From positions 1 through 64,000 of the forward strand of contig CAKSEH010000003.1 in assembly GCA_934446475.1 (NCBI GenBank): 64,000 nt of DNA, in the 5' to 3' direction. Source of the stretch: an uncultured Eubacteriales bacterium (GTDB lineage Bacteria > Bacillota > Clostridia > Oscillospirales > Acutalibacteraceae). Positions 16,426-25,174 of the stretch are shown piece after piece (positions within the stretch are counted from its first letter, which is position 1; every line of letters starts with the position of its first letter). Position numbers and translations under genes: made by a program. Under the pieces are notes generated by a model. The model worked only from the letters and a program-made list of their open reading frames with translations. It searched no databases and had not been told where the DNA came from.

Positions 16426-17274
16426 ATGCGATTTTTCTTCAAAAGTCGTCAATTTAAGATTATAGCAGCCGTTTTCTGCGTCGTAGTTATTGTTTCTCTG
16501 ACCTTCGGAATTATCGGCAGCAGAATGGCTCCGCATACCGATGTTGCGGGAATAATAGCGGCGCCGTTCCGTTCTCTTGCGGCTAAAATCAAAAACGGCA
16601 TATCGGATATTTCCTCGGCTTATAACGACGGGAATTCTCTTATGCTTGAAAATGCCGAGCTTAAGTCAAAGCTTGACGAGATGCGGGAAAAAACGGCAGA
16701 TTACGAAAAACTTAAAGAGGAAAACGATTTTTATAAGGACTATCTTGAAATAAAAGAGGCAAATCCTGATTTTTCATTTGCCGCCGCTACTCTTATTTCA
16801 CGGGATACCGATGATATTTACGGCTCGTTTCTTATAAACAAGGGCAAAATGTCGGGCATTTCGGTATATGATCCGGTTGTAACAAAATCGGGCGTTGTGG
16901 GGTATATATCCGAAGTCGGGACGACGACTGCCAAGGTAAAAACCGTTTTAAGTCCCGAAATTTCAATAGGAGCTCTTGATAACAGGACAAGCGATTCGGG
17001 AGTTGTTGCGGGAAATGCGGACCTTGCTTTGAAAAAGCTTTGCAGAATTTCAAATCTTTCCCGTTCCTGCAGCGTTGCGATAGGCGATTATATAGTGACT
17101 TCCGGTGAGGGTATCTTTCCGGACGGTCTGCTTATCGGCTCTATCGAATCCATAGACAGTGATAAATACAACACTTCTATTTACGCCGATATCAAACCTT
17201 TCGTTGACTTTTCAAACATAAGGGATGTTATGGTCATAACCTCGTTTGACGGCCAGGGCGGAATAAAGCCGTAG
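16426..17274 (+). CDS. mreC: Rod-shape determining protein MreC
   Basis: A 282-residue bitopic protein. A single membrane helix occupies about residues 10-32, followed by a coiled coil at about 65-105 (ENAELKSKLDEMREK) and the beta-barrel domain with YGSFLINKGKMSGISVYDPVV and VTSGEGIFPDGLLIG. MreC sits outside the membrane and links MreB/MreD to PBP2. AGGGAGGAC lies ahead of the ATG. Its length is near the family mean. mreD follows after 27 bases. Confidence 0.95.
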   Translation: MRFFFKSRQFKIIAAVFCVVVIVSLTFGIIGSRMAPHTDVAGIIAAPFRSLAAKIKNGISDISSAYNDGNSLMLENAELKSKLDEMREKTADYEKLKEENDFYKDYLEIKEANPDFSFAAATLISRDTDDIYGSFLINKGKMSGISVYDPVVTKSGVVGYISEVGTTTAKVKTVLSPEISIGALDNRTSDSGVVAGNADLALKKLCRISNLSRSCSVAIGDYIVTSGEGIFPDGLLIGSIESIDSDKYNTSIYADIKPFVDFSNIRDVMVITSFDGQGGIKP

Positions 17275-17301
17275 ACCGGATGCCACACTGGGAGAACTGA
17301 T

Positions 17302-17814
17302 ATGAATTCTGTAAAAACAAGGCTTAAAACGGTCCTTTTTGACGCTCTTATGTTTATTATAGCGTTGCTCCTGCAGTATAACCCTCTTTTTTCTCTGAAA
17401 ATAGCAGGAGCAAATCCTATGCTTCCGCTTTGCGTTTTGATAGTTGTTTCTATGTTTTCGTCCGAATTTTATTCGTTTCTTTGGGGACTTGTTGCGGGAG
17501 TTTTTGCCGACAGTGCTTCTGGAGCGGGATTCGGATTTAATACAATTGCTTTTATGCTGACGGCGTTTGCGGTATCGTTTATCGTTCACTATCTTTTTAA
17601 TAATAATGTTCGTTCTGCAGCCGCTCTTTCAATACTTGCCGCTTTTTTCTATTTTGCCTTAAGGTGGCTTTTTTCAAGCGTCTTCGGGCATACGGTAAAC
17701 GACAGCTTTGTTTATCTTTACCGAAACGCCATACCTTCGACGGTATATACGGCAATCGTTACCGTGCCGCTTTATCTGATAAAGAAGAAATTGATGAGCA
17801 GTATAAAACAGTAG
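17302..17814 (+). CDS. mreD: Rod-shape determining protein MreD
   Basis: A 170-residue polytopic membrane protein with about five hydrophobic segments and the FLWGLVAGVFADSASGAGFG motif region (written here within the 20-residue limit) characteristic of MreD. It acts in the elongasome with MreC and PBP2. The stop codon TAG at 17812-17814 is partly formed by the TA target site and first base of the MITE inserted directly behind it, so the original C-terminus may have been changed by a few residues. mrdA would be expected as the next gene and is, but on the far side of the MITE. Confidence 0.9.
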   Translation: MNSVKTRLKTVLFDALMFIIALLLQYNPLFSLKIAGANPMLPLCVLIVVSMFSSEFYSFLWGLVAGVFADSASGAGFGFNTIAFMLTAFAVSFIVHYLFNNNVRSAAALSILAAFFYFALRWLFSSVFGHTVNDSFVYLYRNAIPSTVYTAIVTVPLYLIKKKLMSSIKQ

Positions 17815-18083
17815 ACAATACAATCAGGGTACAATGCTTTTTTGAAGAAACGGCGCCGTTATCGGCATTGTTGCCCTCCGCTCACAATACGCCGGTATTC
17901 CTCGGTCGGGCGCCTCGCCGCTAACCGGCGCCGTTTTCTTACAAAATCTTTGACCCATAGCGAGAAAATTTTTTCGTTTATGAAGTCGAGAAATGCAGGA
18001 ATACTGCCGTATTTCAAATGACGAGACAATATAAACGGACAAATTTTCCGCTATGGGAAGTATTGTACCCTGATTGTATTGTC
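17814..18083. mobile_element. MITE with 22-bp perfect terminal inverted repeats, copy M1
   Basis: The 270-bp element begins GACAATACAATCAGGGTAC and ends with its exact inverse over 22 bases. TA dinucleotides flank both ends (17812-17813 and 18084-18085), the target duplication of IS630/Tc1/mariner elements. The interior is rich in smaller palindromes (for example AACGGCGCCGTT with a GCCGGCG-type partner) and has no transposase. It shares its interior and end sequence with M2 at 28916-29186. It sits between mreD and mrdA and ends 20 bases before the mrdA ATG. Confidence 0.85.
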
Positions 18084-18103
18084 TAAGCAAAAGGAGATGC
18101 ATT

Positions 18104-20092
18104 ATGCCTTTTTCACATAAAAAGCAAACCGTTCTTACAATGCTTTCGGTTCTGCTTGTGCTTGTTATAATCGCCTATACGGCGAGAATATACAGTATTC
18201 AGGTGGTAAATGCCGAAAAATATGCCTCGACTGCGGGCAGCGCATCTGTAAGAAAGGCTGTTATAAAAGCTCCGAGGGGAGAAATACTTGACAGCTGCGG
18301 CAGAAAAATAGCGGTTAACAGGGACGGTTACAATGTTGTTTTCAACAAGGCTTATGTTAAAGACAACCTCAATGATGTCATTCTTGCGCTTATAAAGGCA
18401 TTTAACGAAAGCTCGGTAAAATGGGAGGACAAGCTCCCCGTAACCGAAACTGCACCGTACTCGTTTAAAAGCGATTCTGACAGCGACAGAGCGAAACTGA
18501 TAAAAACTCTTGACCTTGCAGGGTATGCGACGGCGGATAACTGCGTAAAACGCCTCACACAGCGGTATAAACTCGAAAAATACGACGAGAACGACCGCAG
18601 GGCAATAATGGGTGTGAGATACAGTATGGAGATATCAGACTTCTCGATATCTTATCCCTACACCTTTGCCGAAGATATTCCCACGGAACTTATGAGAAAA
18701 ATAAGCGAATCCGACTTTATGCTCAACGGCGTTACCGTGGATGTCGCACCGTTCAGAGAGTATGCCGACACTTCTCTTGCCGTAAACCTGATAGGTACGG
18801 TAGGACCTATATTTGAAGAGGATTGGGACAAGGGCGAAAACTATAAAGCAAAAGGATATTCGTATAACGATAAAGTCGGCAAGAGCGGAATAGAGAAATG
18901 GGCTGAGGAAAGCCTCAGAGGAACGGACGGCGAAATAACCTACTATATCGATGCAAACGGAAATATACTTAAAAGCGAAGTAACAAAACAACCCGTTGCC
19001 GGTAAAACAGTTATGCTCTCGCTTGACAGGAAGATACAGCGTACCGTTCAGGATGAACTTGCAAATACCGTAAGATCGCTTCAGGCAAGCGGAGGCTCCT
19101 GCACGGCAGGCGCTGCAGTAATGATAAATGTAAATACAGGCAAGATAATATGCGCCGCAAACTATCCGACATATGATCTGGCTACCCTCGGCACGGACTA
19201 TGATAAACTTAAAAACGATAAAAGCAATCCTCTTACCGACCGTGCTTTTCAGGGTGTTTACCCGATAGGTTCAACCATTAAACCTATAATCGCAACCGCA
19301 GCTATGGAAGGCGGACTTTATAAAAACGGCGAAATAATCAACTGTAAACACACATATCGCTATTTCAGCGACTATACTCCGTCCTGTATGCACAGGCACG
19401 GAAATATCAACCTTAAAACTGCGCTTTCAAAGAGCTGTAACTACTTCTTCTTTGAACTCGGAAGGAGAGTGGGTGCACTCACTCTTACCGATTATTTCAA
19501 ACAATTCGGCTTAGGCGTGGCAACCGGTGTGGAAGTGGACGACAGTAAGGGCCTGCTTGTACAACCGAAAAGCAACGGCTTCGGCGGCGATACCCTTCAG
19601 ATTTCCATAGGTCAGCTTAATGCGTTTACGCCGCTTCAGCTTGCAAACTATGCGGCAACGTTTGCTAACGGCGGCACACATTACCGTGCGTCTTTAATAA
19701 ATAAAATCGTTTCCTATGATATGTCCGAAATCTACGATAACTGCGAGCCCGAGGTTAAAAACACCGTTAAAATAAGCGAGAATACCCTTTCCGCAATAAA
19801 AGAGGGTATGCTTTCCGTTACGGTTGACGGTACCGGCAGAGCCGCTCTCGGAGATTATAAAATAAAGGTCGGCGGAAAAACAGGAACTTCGCAGGTTACG
19901 AACGGCGTAGATCACAGTACATTTATAGTTTTTGCACCGTTTGATAAACCCGAAATTGCAATTTCCGTTGTTCTTGAACACGGTAACTCGGGTTATTCTT
20001 CCGGTATACTTGTAAGGCAAATGCTCGACGCTTACTTCTCTTCGGGTTCTTCGGCTTCGACCGACACTCCCGTAAACACACTTTTGCCGTAG
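18104..20092 (+). CDS. mrdA: Penicillin-binding protein 2 (elongation transpeptidase)
   Basis: A class B PBP of 662 residues. An N-terminal membrane helix (about 8-28) precedes the dimerisation domain with APRGEILDSCGRKIAVN. The transpeptidase domain contains the catalytic motif STIK in YPIGSTIKP, SxN as SCN in LSKSCNYFF, and KTG in VGGKTGTSQV. It cross-links peptidoglycan during side-wall growth with MreBCD. I chose the ATG at 18104 because AAGGAGA lies seven bases upstream; an upstream frame start at 18074 would lie inside the MITE. The MITE separates it from mreD, so its transcription may now depend on read-through or on a promoter within the element. Confidence 0.95.
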   Translation: MPFSHKKQTVLTMLSVLLVLVIIAYTARIYSIQVVNAEKYASTAGSASVRKAVIKAPRGEILDSCGRKIAVNRDGYNVVFNKAYVKDNLNDVILALIKAFNESSVKWEDKLPVTETAPYSFKSDSDSDRAKLIKTLDLAGYATADNCVKRLTQRYKLEKYDENDRRAIMGVRYSMEISDFSISYPYTFAEDIPTELMRKISESDFMLNGVTVDVAPFREYADTSLAVNLIGTVGPIFEEDWDKGENYKAKGYSYNDKVGKSGIEKWAEESLRGTDGEITYYIDANGNILKSEVTKQPVAGKTVMLSLDRKIQRTVQDELANTVRSLQASGGSCTAGAAVMINVNTGKIICAANYPTYDLATLGTDYDKLKNDKSNPLTDRAFQGVYPIGSTIKPIIATAAMEGGLYKNGEIINCKHTYRYFSDYTPSCMHRHGNINLKTALSKSCNYFFFELGRRVGALTLTDYFKQFGLGVATGVEVDDSKGLLVQPKSNGFGGDTLQISIGQLNAFTPLQLANYAATFANGGTHYRASLINKIVSYDMSEIYDNCEPEVKNTVKISENTLSAIKEGMLSVTVDGTGRAALGDYKIKVGGKTGTSQVTNGVDHSTFIVFAPFDKPEIAISVVLEHGNSGYSSGILVRQMLDAYFSSGSSASTDTPVNTLLP

Positions 20093-20399
20093 TTGTGTTA
20101 CATCATATTGAAAGCGTCCGCCGGACAGAAGGCATTCCTTTGATATTTTCCGCCTTCAAAGCTTAAAATACGAAAGTATTGTAAGGATTAAAGACTTTAA
20201 AAATAGGATTTTATCACGGCAGACCGATTTTTTACCGTGTAATGTGACACTTATGGGATCAATGTGTTAATGTTTGACAGATACGGATTTTTGTGATAAA
20301 ATTATGACGGTACATCTCAAAAGAGTCAACGAGGGGCGGTATATCGGTTTTCCGATGTCTAAAAGCAGATTTAAAAGTATTTTTCGGGAGGTTAACTGT
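20093..20399. other. Gene-free stretch with small hairpins and the minD-like promoter
   Basis: Weak hairpins GAAGGC/GCCTTC (about 20128-20157), AATAC-GAAA-GTATT (about 20169-20182) and CACGG/CCGTG (about 20215-20240) follow mrdA, and one of them may end its transcript. The promoter at 20274-20302 starts an approximately 90-base leader for the MinD-like gene. No convincing ORF is present. Confidence 0.4.
20274..20302 (+). promoter_or_regulatory. Promoter of minD-like/mgsA/hisS
   Basis: TTGACA (20274-20279), a 17-base spacer and TAAAAT (20297-20302). It is the only strong match ahead of 20400 and gives a leader of about 90 bases. Confidence 0.7.
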
Positions 20400-21134
20400 A
20401 TGGGACTTTGCTTTGCCTTTGTATCCGGGAAAGGCGGAACGGGGAAGTCAACCGTTTCCTGCGGTCTTGCTATGCAGTTTTCACAGCTCGGTAAAAAAGT
20501 GCTTATAATCGACCTCGACGAGGGACTTCGTTGCCTTGATATGCTTTTCGGAATAGAAAAGGATGTTGTTTTTGATCTTTCCGATGTGTTAAACGGCGAA
20601 AAAGAACTTGAAGATGCAATATATAAAGCGCCTTTTTCGGACAATATAAGTATTGTTCCGGCTCCGCAAACGGCAGGTAATATAAAACCCGAACCGCTTT
20701 GCGGCCTGATAAACGCACAGCTCTCAAATTATGATGTCATTATTCTTGATATGCCGGCAGGAGTTGATTTTTCCTGTCTGTCAAATGTGTCAAGACAGCT
20801 TTATTTTGTAACTGTCTGCAATGCAGACCCCGTTTCGGTCCGTGATGCCGCAGCGGCGGCTTCGGTACTGCCGGACTGTGATAATGAAACAAGGCTTATA
20901 ATAAACAGATTTGAACCGTCGCTCATAAAAGCAGGGCTTTATGATAATATTGATGAAATAATAGATAAATCGGGTTTGCGCCTTATCGGAATAGTGCCGC
21001 AAAGTTTTGAGCTTAATCTGCTGCCGGTAAAGCATATGCTCGGAAAAAAGGGAAGAGCGTCAAAGGCTCTCGGCAGGATAGCGCTCAGGCTTCTCGGTGC
21101 CGATGTAAGGCTTCCGAACCCTAAAAAAATATAG
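20400..21134 (+). CDS. MinD/ParA-family ATPase, MinD-like
   Basis: A 244-residue P-loop ATPase with the deviant Walker A motif GKGGTGKST, LIIDLDEGLRCLDMLFG, and DVIILDMPAGVDFSC as Walker B. MinD places the division-site inhibitor MinC at the membrane; closely related proteins position flagella or secretion complexes. No minC or minE lies nearby, but mreBCD/mrdA are directly upstream, the usual neighbourhood of minCD in Bacillota. I chose the ATG at 20400 because GGGAGG lies eight bases upstream; an earlier in-frame start at 20274 would begin in the promoter. A short amphipathic C-terminal helix may target the membrane, but this is uncertain. mgsA follows after 14 bases. Confidence 0.82.
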   Translation: MGLCFAFVSGKGGTGKSTVSCGLAMQFSQLGKKVLIIDLDEGLRCLDMLFGIEKDVVFDLSDVLNGEKELEDAIYKAPFSDNISIVPAPQTAGNIKPEPLCGLINAQLSNYDVIILDMPAGVDFSCLSNVSRQLYFVTVCNADPVSVRDAAAAASVLPDCDNETRLIINRFEPSLIKAGLYDNIDEIIDKSGLRLIGIVPQSFELNLLPVKHMLGKKGRASKALGRIALRLLGADVRLPNPKKI

Positions 21135-21148
21135 TGAGGAGAATGAAT

Positions 21149-21550
21149 ATGACAATAGCGCTCATAGCACACGATGCGAAAAAGGAACTTATGGTGCAGT
21201 TTTGCATAGCTTACTGCGGCATATTAAGTCGTCATAATCTGGTCGCTACGGGAACTACGGGTAAAACCGTTTCCGAGGCCACCGGTCTTGAAATAACAAA
21301 CTTTTTAAGCGGATCACAGGGCGGAGCTCAGCAAATAGCTTCAAGAATAGGCTGTGGGGAAATAGACCTGCTTCTTATGTTCAGGGATCCCCTTAATCCT
21401 AAGCCCAGCGAACCGGATGAGACCTCTCTTTTAAGGCTTTGCGATGTTCACAACATTCCTTTTGCTACGAATATAGCAACTGCTGAAGTTCTGATACACG
21501 GTCTTGAAAGAGGAGACCTCGGTTGGAGAGATATTTTAAGGAAATCATAA
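21149..21550 (+). CDS. mgsA: Methylglyoxal synthase
   Basis: A 133-residue enzyme that converts dihydroxyacetone phosphate to methylglyoxal and phosphate, a bypass of lower glycolysis under phosphate stress. Conserved parts are the N-terminal IALIAHDAKKELM, the phosphate-binding TGTTGKTV, SGSQGGAQQIA, and the catalytic Asp in LLLMFRDPL. The start at 21149 has GAGGAG seven bases ahead; an earlier GTG at 21134 overlaps the previous stop and is less well placed. It is co-transcribed between the MinD-like gene and hisS, a position also seen for mgsA in other Bacillota cell-shape/division clusters. Confidence 0.93.
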   Translation: MTIALIAHDAKKELMVQFCIAYCGILSRHNLVATGTTGKTVSEATGLEITNFLSGSQGGAQQIASRIGCGEIDLLLMFRDPLNPKPSEPDETSLLRLCDVHNIPFATNIATAEVLIHGLERGDLGWRDILRKS

Positions 21551-21567
21551 ATTACGGAGATATTTTA

Positions 21568-22875
21568 ATGTCTGAGATAAACCGTGCCGTTAAAGGCACA
21601 AACGATGTGCTGCCCGAAGATTCTTACCGTTGGCAGTTTATAGAAAAAAAGCTGCTTGAAACCGCAGCGCTTTTCGGTTTCAGGGAAATAAGAGTTCCCG
21701 TTTTTGAACACACCGAGGTTTTCAGCCGCAATGTGGGAGATACGACCGATGTTGTTCAAAAAGAAATGTATACGTTTGACGATAAGGGAGGAAGATCGCT
21801 TACCCTGCGTCCCGAACTCACCGCCGGAACGGTAAGAAGTGCGGTTGAACACGGTCTGGTTTACGGCGCTCTGCCCGTAAAGGTGTGCTATATCGGCGGG
21901 TGTTATCGCTATGAAAAGCCTCAGGCGGGAAGACTCAGAGAATTCCATCAGTTCGGTGTTGAATGTTTCGGTGCAGGTGACAGCGCAGCGGATGCCGAAG
22001 TGATTTCTCTTGCCCGTCAGGTGCTTTTGAATGTCGGAGTTTCCGATATTTCGCTTGAAATAAATTCTATAGGCTGCCCTGAGTGCAGAAAAAAATATCA
22101 GGAAGCACTTAAGGATTATTTTACGGCTCATATTGACGAACTTTGCGACACCTGCAGGGACAGGCTCTCACGCAATCCTATGAGAATACTCGATTGTAAG
22201 TCTCCCGTTTGTTCCGAGCTTTCGAAAAATGCCCCCGTCGTACTTGATTATTTGTGCGACGAATGCAGTGAACATTTCAGCGTCGTTAAAGAGCATCTTG
22301 ACGCTGCCGGAATAAAATACACCGTCAATCCTCATATAGTAAGAGGACTTGATTATTATACGAGAACCGTATTTGAGTTTGTTTCCGGTGAAATAGGCGC
22401 TCAGTCAACGGTTTGCGGCGGCGGCAGGTATGACGGTTTGGTATCCCGGATGGGCGGTCCTCAAATACCTGCACTCGGATTTGCGGTGGGTCTGGAAAGA
22501 CTTGTTATGCTTTTGGAAAATCAGAAAACAGAGCTTCCGAGACCTAAGAACTGCGATATTTATATTGCTGCTCTCGATAAAGCGGCTGCGCTTAAAGCGA
22601 CCGAGCTTTGCTCTCTTTTGAGGGAGGACGGTTTTAAAGCTCAGTGTGATATATGCGGCAGAGGTCTTAAAGCACAGATGAAATATGCCGATAAAATAGG
22701 CGCCGCATTTTCGGTCGTTTTAGGTTCAAGTGAGCTTGAAAGCGGTGTTGCCGTACTTAAAAATATGAATACGGGAGATACGGCAGATATAAAGCTTGCC
22801 GATATTTCCGAGGAGCTTTTCAAATCCGTCACCGATTCTGCACTTGAAGAGCTTACCGATTCCATAGAGCTATAG
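21568..22875 (+). CDS. hisS: Histidyl-tRNA synthetase
   Basis: The 435-residue class II synthetase has an N-terminal VKGTNDVLPEDSYRW (the KGTxDxLP mark), motif 2 CYRYEKPQAGRLREFHQFGVE (shown in part), the histidine-binding RGLDYYTRTVFEF and GGGRYDGL, motif 3 ALGFAVGLERL, and a C-terminal anticodon-binding domain from about 335. The ATG at 21568 follows ACGGAGA by seven bases; an earlier frame start would lie within mgsA. aspS follows behind a small hairpin, the common hisS-aspS pair of Bacillota. No T-box is seen ahead of either gene. Confidence 0.96.
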   Translation: MSEINRAVKGTNDVLPEDSYRWQFIEKKLLETAALFGFREIRVPVFEHTEVFSRNVGDTTDVVQKEMYTFDDKGGRSLTLRPELTAGTVRSAVEHGLVYGALPVKVCYIGGCYRYEKPQAGRLREFHQFGVECFGAGDSAADAEVISLARQVLLNVGVSDISLEINSIGCPECRKKYQEALKDYFTAHIDELCDTCRDRLSRNPMRILDCKSPVCSELSKNAPVVLDYLCDECSEHFSVVKEHLDAAGIKYTVNPHIVRGLDYYTRTVFEFVSGEIGAQSTVCGGGRYDGLVSRMGGPQIPALGFAVGLERLVMLLENQKTELPRPKNCDIYIAALDKAAALKATELCSLLREDGFKAQCDICGRGLKAQMKYADKIGAAFSVVLGSSELESGVAVLKNMNTGDTADIKLADISEELFKSVTDSALEELTDSIEL

Positions 22876-22908
22876 AGCAGCTATAAATATAAAAATAAAA
22901 TACAATAA

Positions 22909-22932
22909 GCCCCTTTCAGGGGCTGTTTTTAA
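22909..22932 (+). terminator. Hairpin between hisS and aspS
   Basis: AGCCCCT-TTC-AGGGGCT followed by GTTTTT. It ends just before the aspS ribosome site, so it may end the hisS transcript partially or act as an attenuator-like pause for aspS. Confidence 0.7.
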
Positions 22933-22944
22933 GAGGTGTTTCTT

Positions 22945-24735
22945 TTGAAACTTGACAGAATGGACGGAATGAAACGCACAGACTATTGCGGAACCCTTAC
23001 GGACGGCGATATAGGAAGGGAAGTTACAGTCTGCGGTTGGATACAAAGGCAAAGGGATCTGGGGGGTCTTATTTTTGCCGATTTAAGGGACCGCAGCGGA
23101 ATCATACAGCTCGCCTTTGACGATACCACCGAAAAGGATGTTTTCGAGAAAGCGTTCGCTTTAAGAAGCGAGTTTGTTGTTATGGCGAAAGGCGTTGTCA
23201 GAAAACGCTCCTCGGTTAATCCCGATATACCGACGGGTAATATTGAGATAGAGGTTTCCGTTTTAAAGGTGCTCGGAAGATCGCTTACCCCTCCTTTTGA
23301 AATTACCGATGATTGCGGAGCAAAGGAAGAACTTCGCCTTAAATACCGTTATCTTGACCTTCGCAGACCGCAGCTTAAAAACAATATTATGTTGCGTCAC
23401 CGCATAACCAAGGTTACAAGGGATTATTTTGACGAAAACGGTTTTCTTGAAATAGAGACCCCCACGCTTATAAAATCCACTCCCGAAGGCGCAAGAGACT
23501 ATCTTGTTCCTTCAAGAGTGCACAAAGGAAGCTTCTTTGCGCTTCCGCAGTCTCCGCAGATGTATAAACAGCTTTTAATGCTTTCGGGATTTGACCGTTA
23601 TATGCAGCTTGCACGCTGCTACAGGGACGAGGACCTGCGTGCCGACCGTCAGCCCGAGTTTACACAGATAGACCTTGAGATGTCTTTTGTTGAAAGGGAA
23701 GATGTTTTTGCTATAGCAGAGGGTTATGTAAAACGCCTCTTTAAAGAAATTCTCGGCGTGGATGTTCAGACTCCCTTACCCCGTATGACATACACCGAGG
23801 CTATGAACAGTTACGGCTCCGATAAACCCGATACAAGGTTTGATATGAAAATAACCGATGTTTCGGATATAGTTGAAAATTGCGGCTTCGGTGTTTTTGC
23901 GGATACCGTTAAAAACGGCGGTACCGTGAGGGCAATAAACGCAAAAAATGCCGCTCACATTTATACACGCAAGGAGATTGATAAGCTGACCGAAGAGGCA
24001 AAGGGTATCGGTGCTAAGGGTCTTGCCTTCATTCGCTGGGTAGACGATGAGCCTAACTGCTCATTTGCAAAGTTTATGAAGCCTGAAGAGCTTGATATGC
24101 TGTATGATCGCTTAGGCGCACAAAAAGGCGATGTAATACTCTTCGTTGCGGATAAGAAGAAGGTAGTTCTTCCCGTGCTCGGAGCGCTCAGACTTACCGT
24201 AGCAAAGAGACTTGACATTATTCCCGATAAATATAACTTCCTGTGGATAACCGAATTCCCGTTCTTTGAATATAACGAGGAGACGGGCGGTTGGGACGCT
24301 ATGCATCATCCGTTCACCGCTCCGCTTGACGAATGTATTCCGTATCTTGATTCTGACCCCGAAAAGGTTTTCGCAAATGCTTACGACCTTGTTTTAAACG
24401 GCGTCGAGCTTTCGAGCGGTTCGATAAGAATAACCGATCCCGAACTTCAGAATCATATGTTCAGGGCACTCGGTCTTACCGACAGCGAGGCGGAAGAAAA
24501 ATTCGGTTTCTTAACGGGCGCATTTAAGTACGGTGCTCCTCCGCACGGCGGTATGGGCATAGGACTTGACAGACTTTGTATGCTTATGAGCGGTGCAGAC
24601 TCAATAAGGGATGTTATAGCTTTCCCGAAAGTTGCAACCTCAAGCGAGCTTATGTCCGGCGCACCGGCAAGAGTAGATAAGGCTCAGCTTGACGATCTTG
24701 CCATATCAGTTACCGAAAAAGAAGAAAATTCGTAA
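22945..24735 (+). CDS. aspS: Aspartyl-tRNA synthetase, bacterial type
   Basis: A class II synthetase of about 596 residues with the N-terminal OB fold (VTVCGWIQRQRDLGGLIFAD, here quoted to its end), the catalytic domain with FLEIETPTLIKSTPEGARD, RCYRDEDLRADRQPEFTQID region, the bacterial GAD insertion (about residues 290-420) and motif 3 GIGLDRLCMLM. I prefer the TTG at 22945, seven bases after AGAGGTG. The ATG at 22969 would start closer to the conserved MKRTDYCG region and is an alternative. Whether it also charges tRNA-Asn cannot be judged. A strong terminator follows. Confidence 0.95.
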   Translation: MKLDRMDGMKRTDYCGTLTDGDIGREVTVCGWIQRQRDLGGLIFADLRDRSGIIQLAFDDTTEKDVFEKAFALRSEFVVMAKGVVRKRSSVNPDIPTGNIEIEVSVLKVLGRSLTPPFEITDDCGAKEELRLKYRYLDLRRPQLKNNIMLRHRITKVTRDYFDENGFLEIETPTLIKSTPEGARDYLVPSRVHKGSFFALPQSPQMYKQLLMLSGFDRYMQLARCYRDEDLRADRQPEFTQIDLEMSFVEREDVFAIAEGYVKRLFKEILGVDVQTPLPRMTYTEAMNSYGSDKPDTRFDMKITDVSDIVENCGFGVFADTVKNGGTVRAINAKNAAHIYTRKEIDKLTEEAKGIGAKGLAFIRWVDDEPNCSFAKFMKPEELDMLYDRLGAQKGDVILFVADKKKVVLPVLGALRLTVAKRLDIIPDKYNFLWITEFPFFEYNEETGGWDAMHHPFTAPLDECIPYLDSDPEKVFANAYDLVLNGVELSSGSIRITDPELQNHMFRALGLTDSEAEEKFGFLTGAFKYGAPPHGGMGIGLDRLCMLMSGADSIRDVIAFPKVATSSELMSGAPARVDKAQLDDLAISVTEKEENS

Positions 24736-24760
24736 ATTAAAATACCGATCTTTTAATATA

Positions 24761-24807
24761 AATCGGCAGTCACAGATGTATTTTACCTGTGACTGCCGAT
24801 TTTTTTA
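24761..24807 (+). terminator. Strong intrinsic terminator after aspS
   Basis: A perfect 15-bp stem (AATCGGCAGTCACAG and its inverse) around an 11-base loop, ending in TTTTTTT. Confidence 0.92.
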
Positions 24808-25121
24808 ATGGTGCTATGTAAAAAATCTGATTTTAAGGCTGAGCGAAAATAAATTTGAGCTTGTTTTTTTTGATCACAGATTTTCCGCACTGCCATATAA
24901 AATAACCGCTGATCAGGTTAGGATTAACTGTGTTTTGTGCCCCGACACTCAAAAATTTGATTGTTTAAAAAAATCACGATAAAGCAAAGCGTCTTTTGGG
25001 CGGACTTTTATGCGGAAGCCGCAATAAAATCAGCCTTATAAAAATGAACGCCAAGCAAGGCACTAAAAGGCAGCGAACAAAATCGCAATTGATTTGATTT
25101 TCGTCAGCCTGCTTTAAAAAT
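24808..25121. other. Unexplained 300-base stretch between convergent terminators
   Basis: It lies between the aspS terminator and the secF terminator. It contains no frame with a ribosome site on either strand. It holds short echoes of its own sequence (AAATCTGATTTTAAGGCTG near 24827 and an inverted AAAATCAGCCTTA near 25026), suggesting a decayed inverted repeat. No known RNA family is recognised. Confidence 0.3.
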
Positions 25122-25154
25122 TAAGGCCGACGGCAAATTTGCCGTCGGCCTTAT
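25122..25154 (-). terminator. Terminator of secDF
   Basis: AAGGCCGACGGC-AAATTT-GCCGTCGGCCTT, a 12-bp perfect stem 20 bases past the secF stop, with a T-rich tract on the minus strand. It is symmetrical enough to work in both directions. Confidence 0.85.
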
Positions 25155-25174
25155 TAACATCATTATTTTTAGTT

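Noticed and set aside
17824..18102. Open frame of 92 codons on the minus strand
   Set aside because: It lies almost wholly inside MITE M1; a similar peptide occurs in M2 only because the elements are homologous. No ribosome site.
20274..20399. N-terminal extension of the MinD-like protein
   Set aside because: The frame is open upstream but starts inside the -35 box; the ATG at 20400 has a good ribosome site and begins right before the Walker A strand, as in the family.
24781..24895. 37-codon minus-strand ORF starting near 24893
   Set aside because: It reads through the aspS terminator hairpin and lacks a ribosome site.
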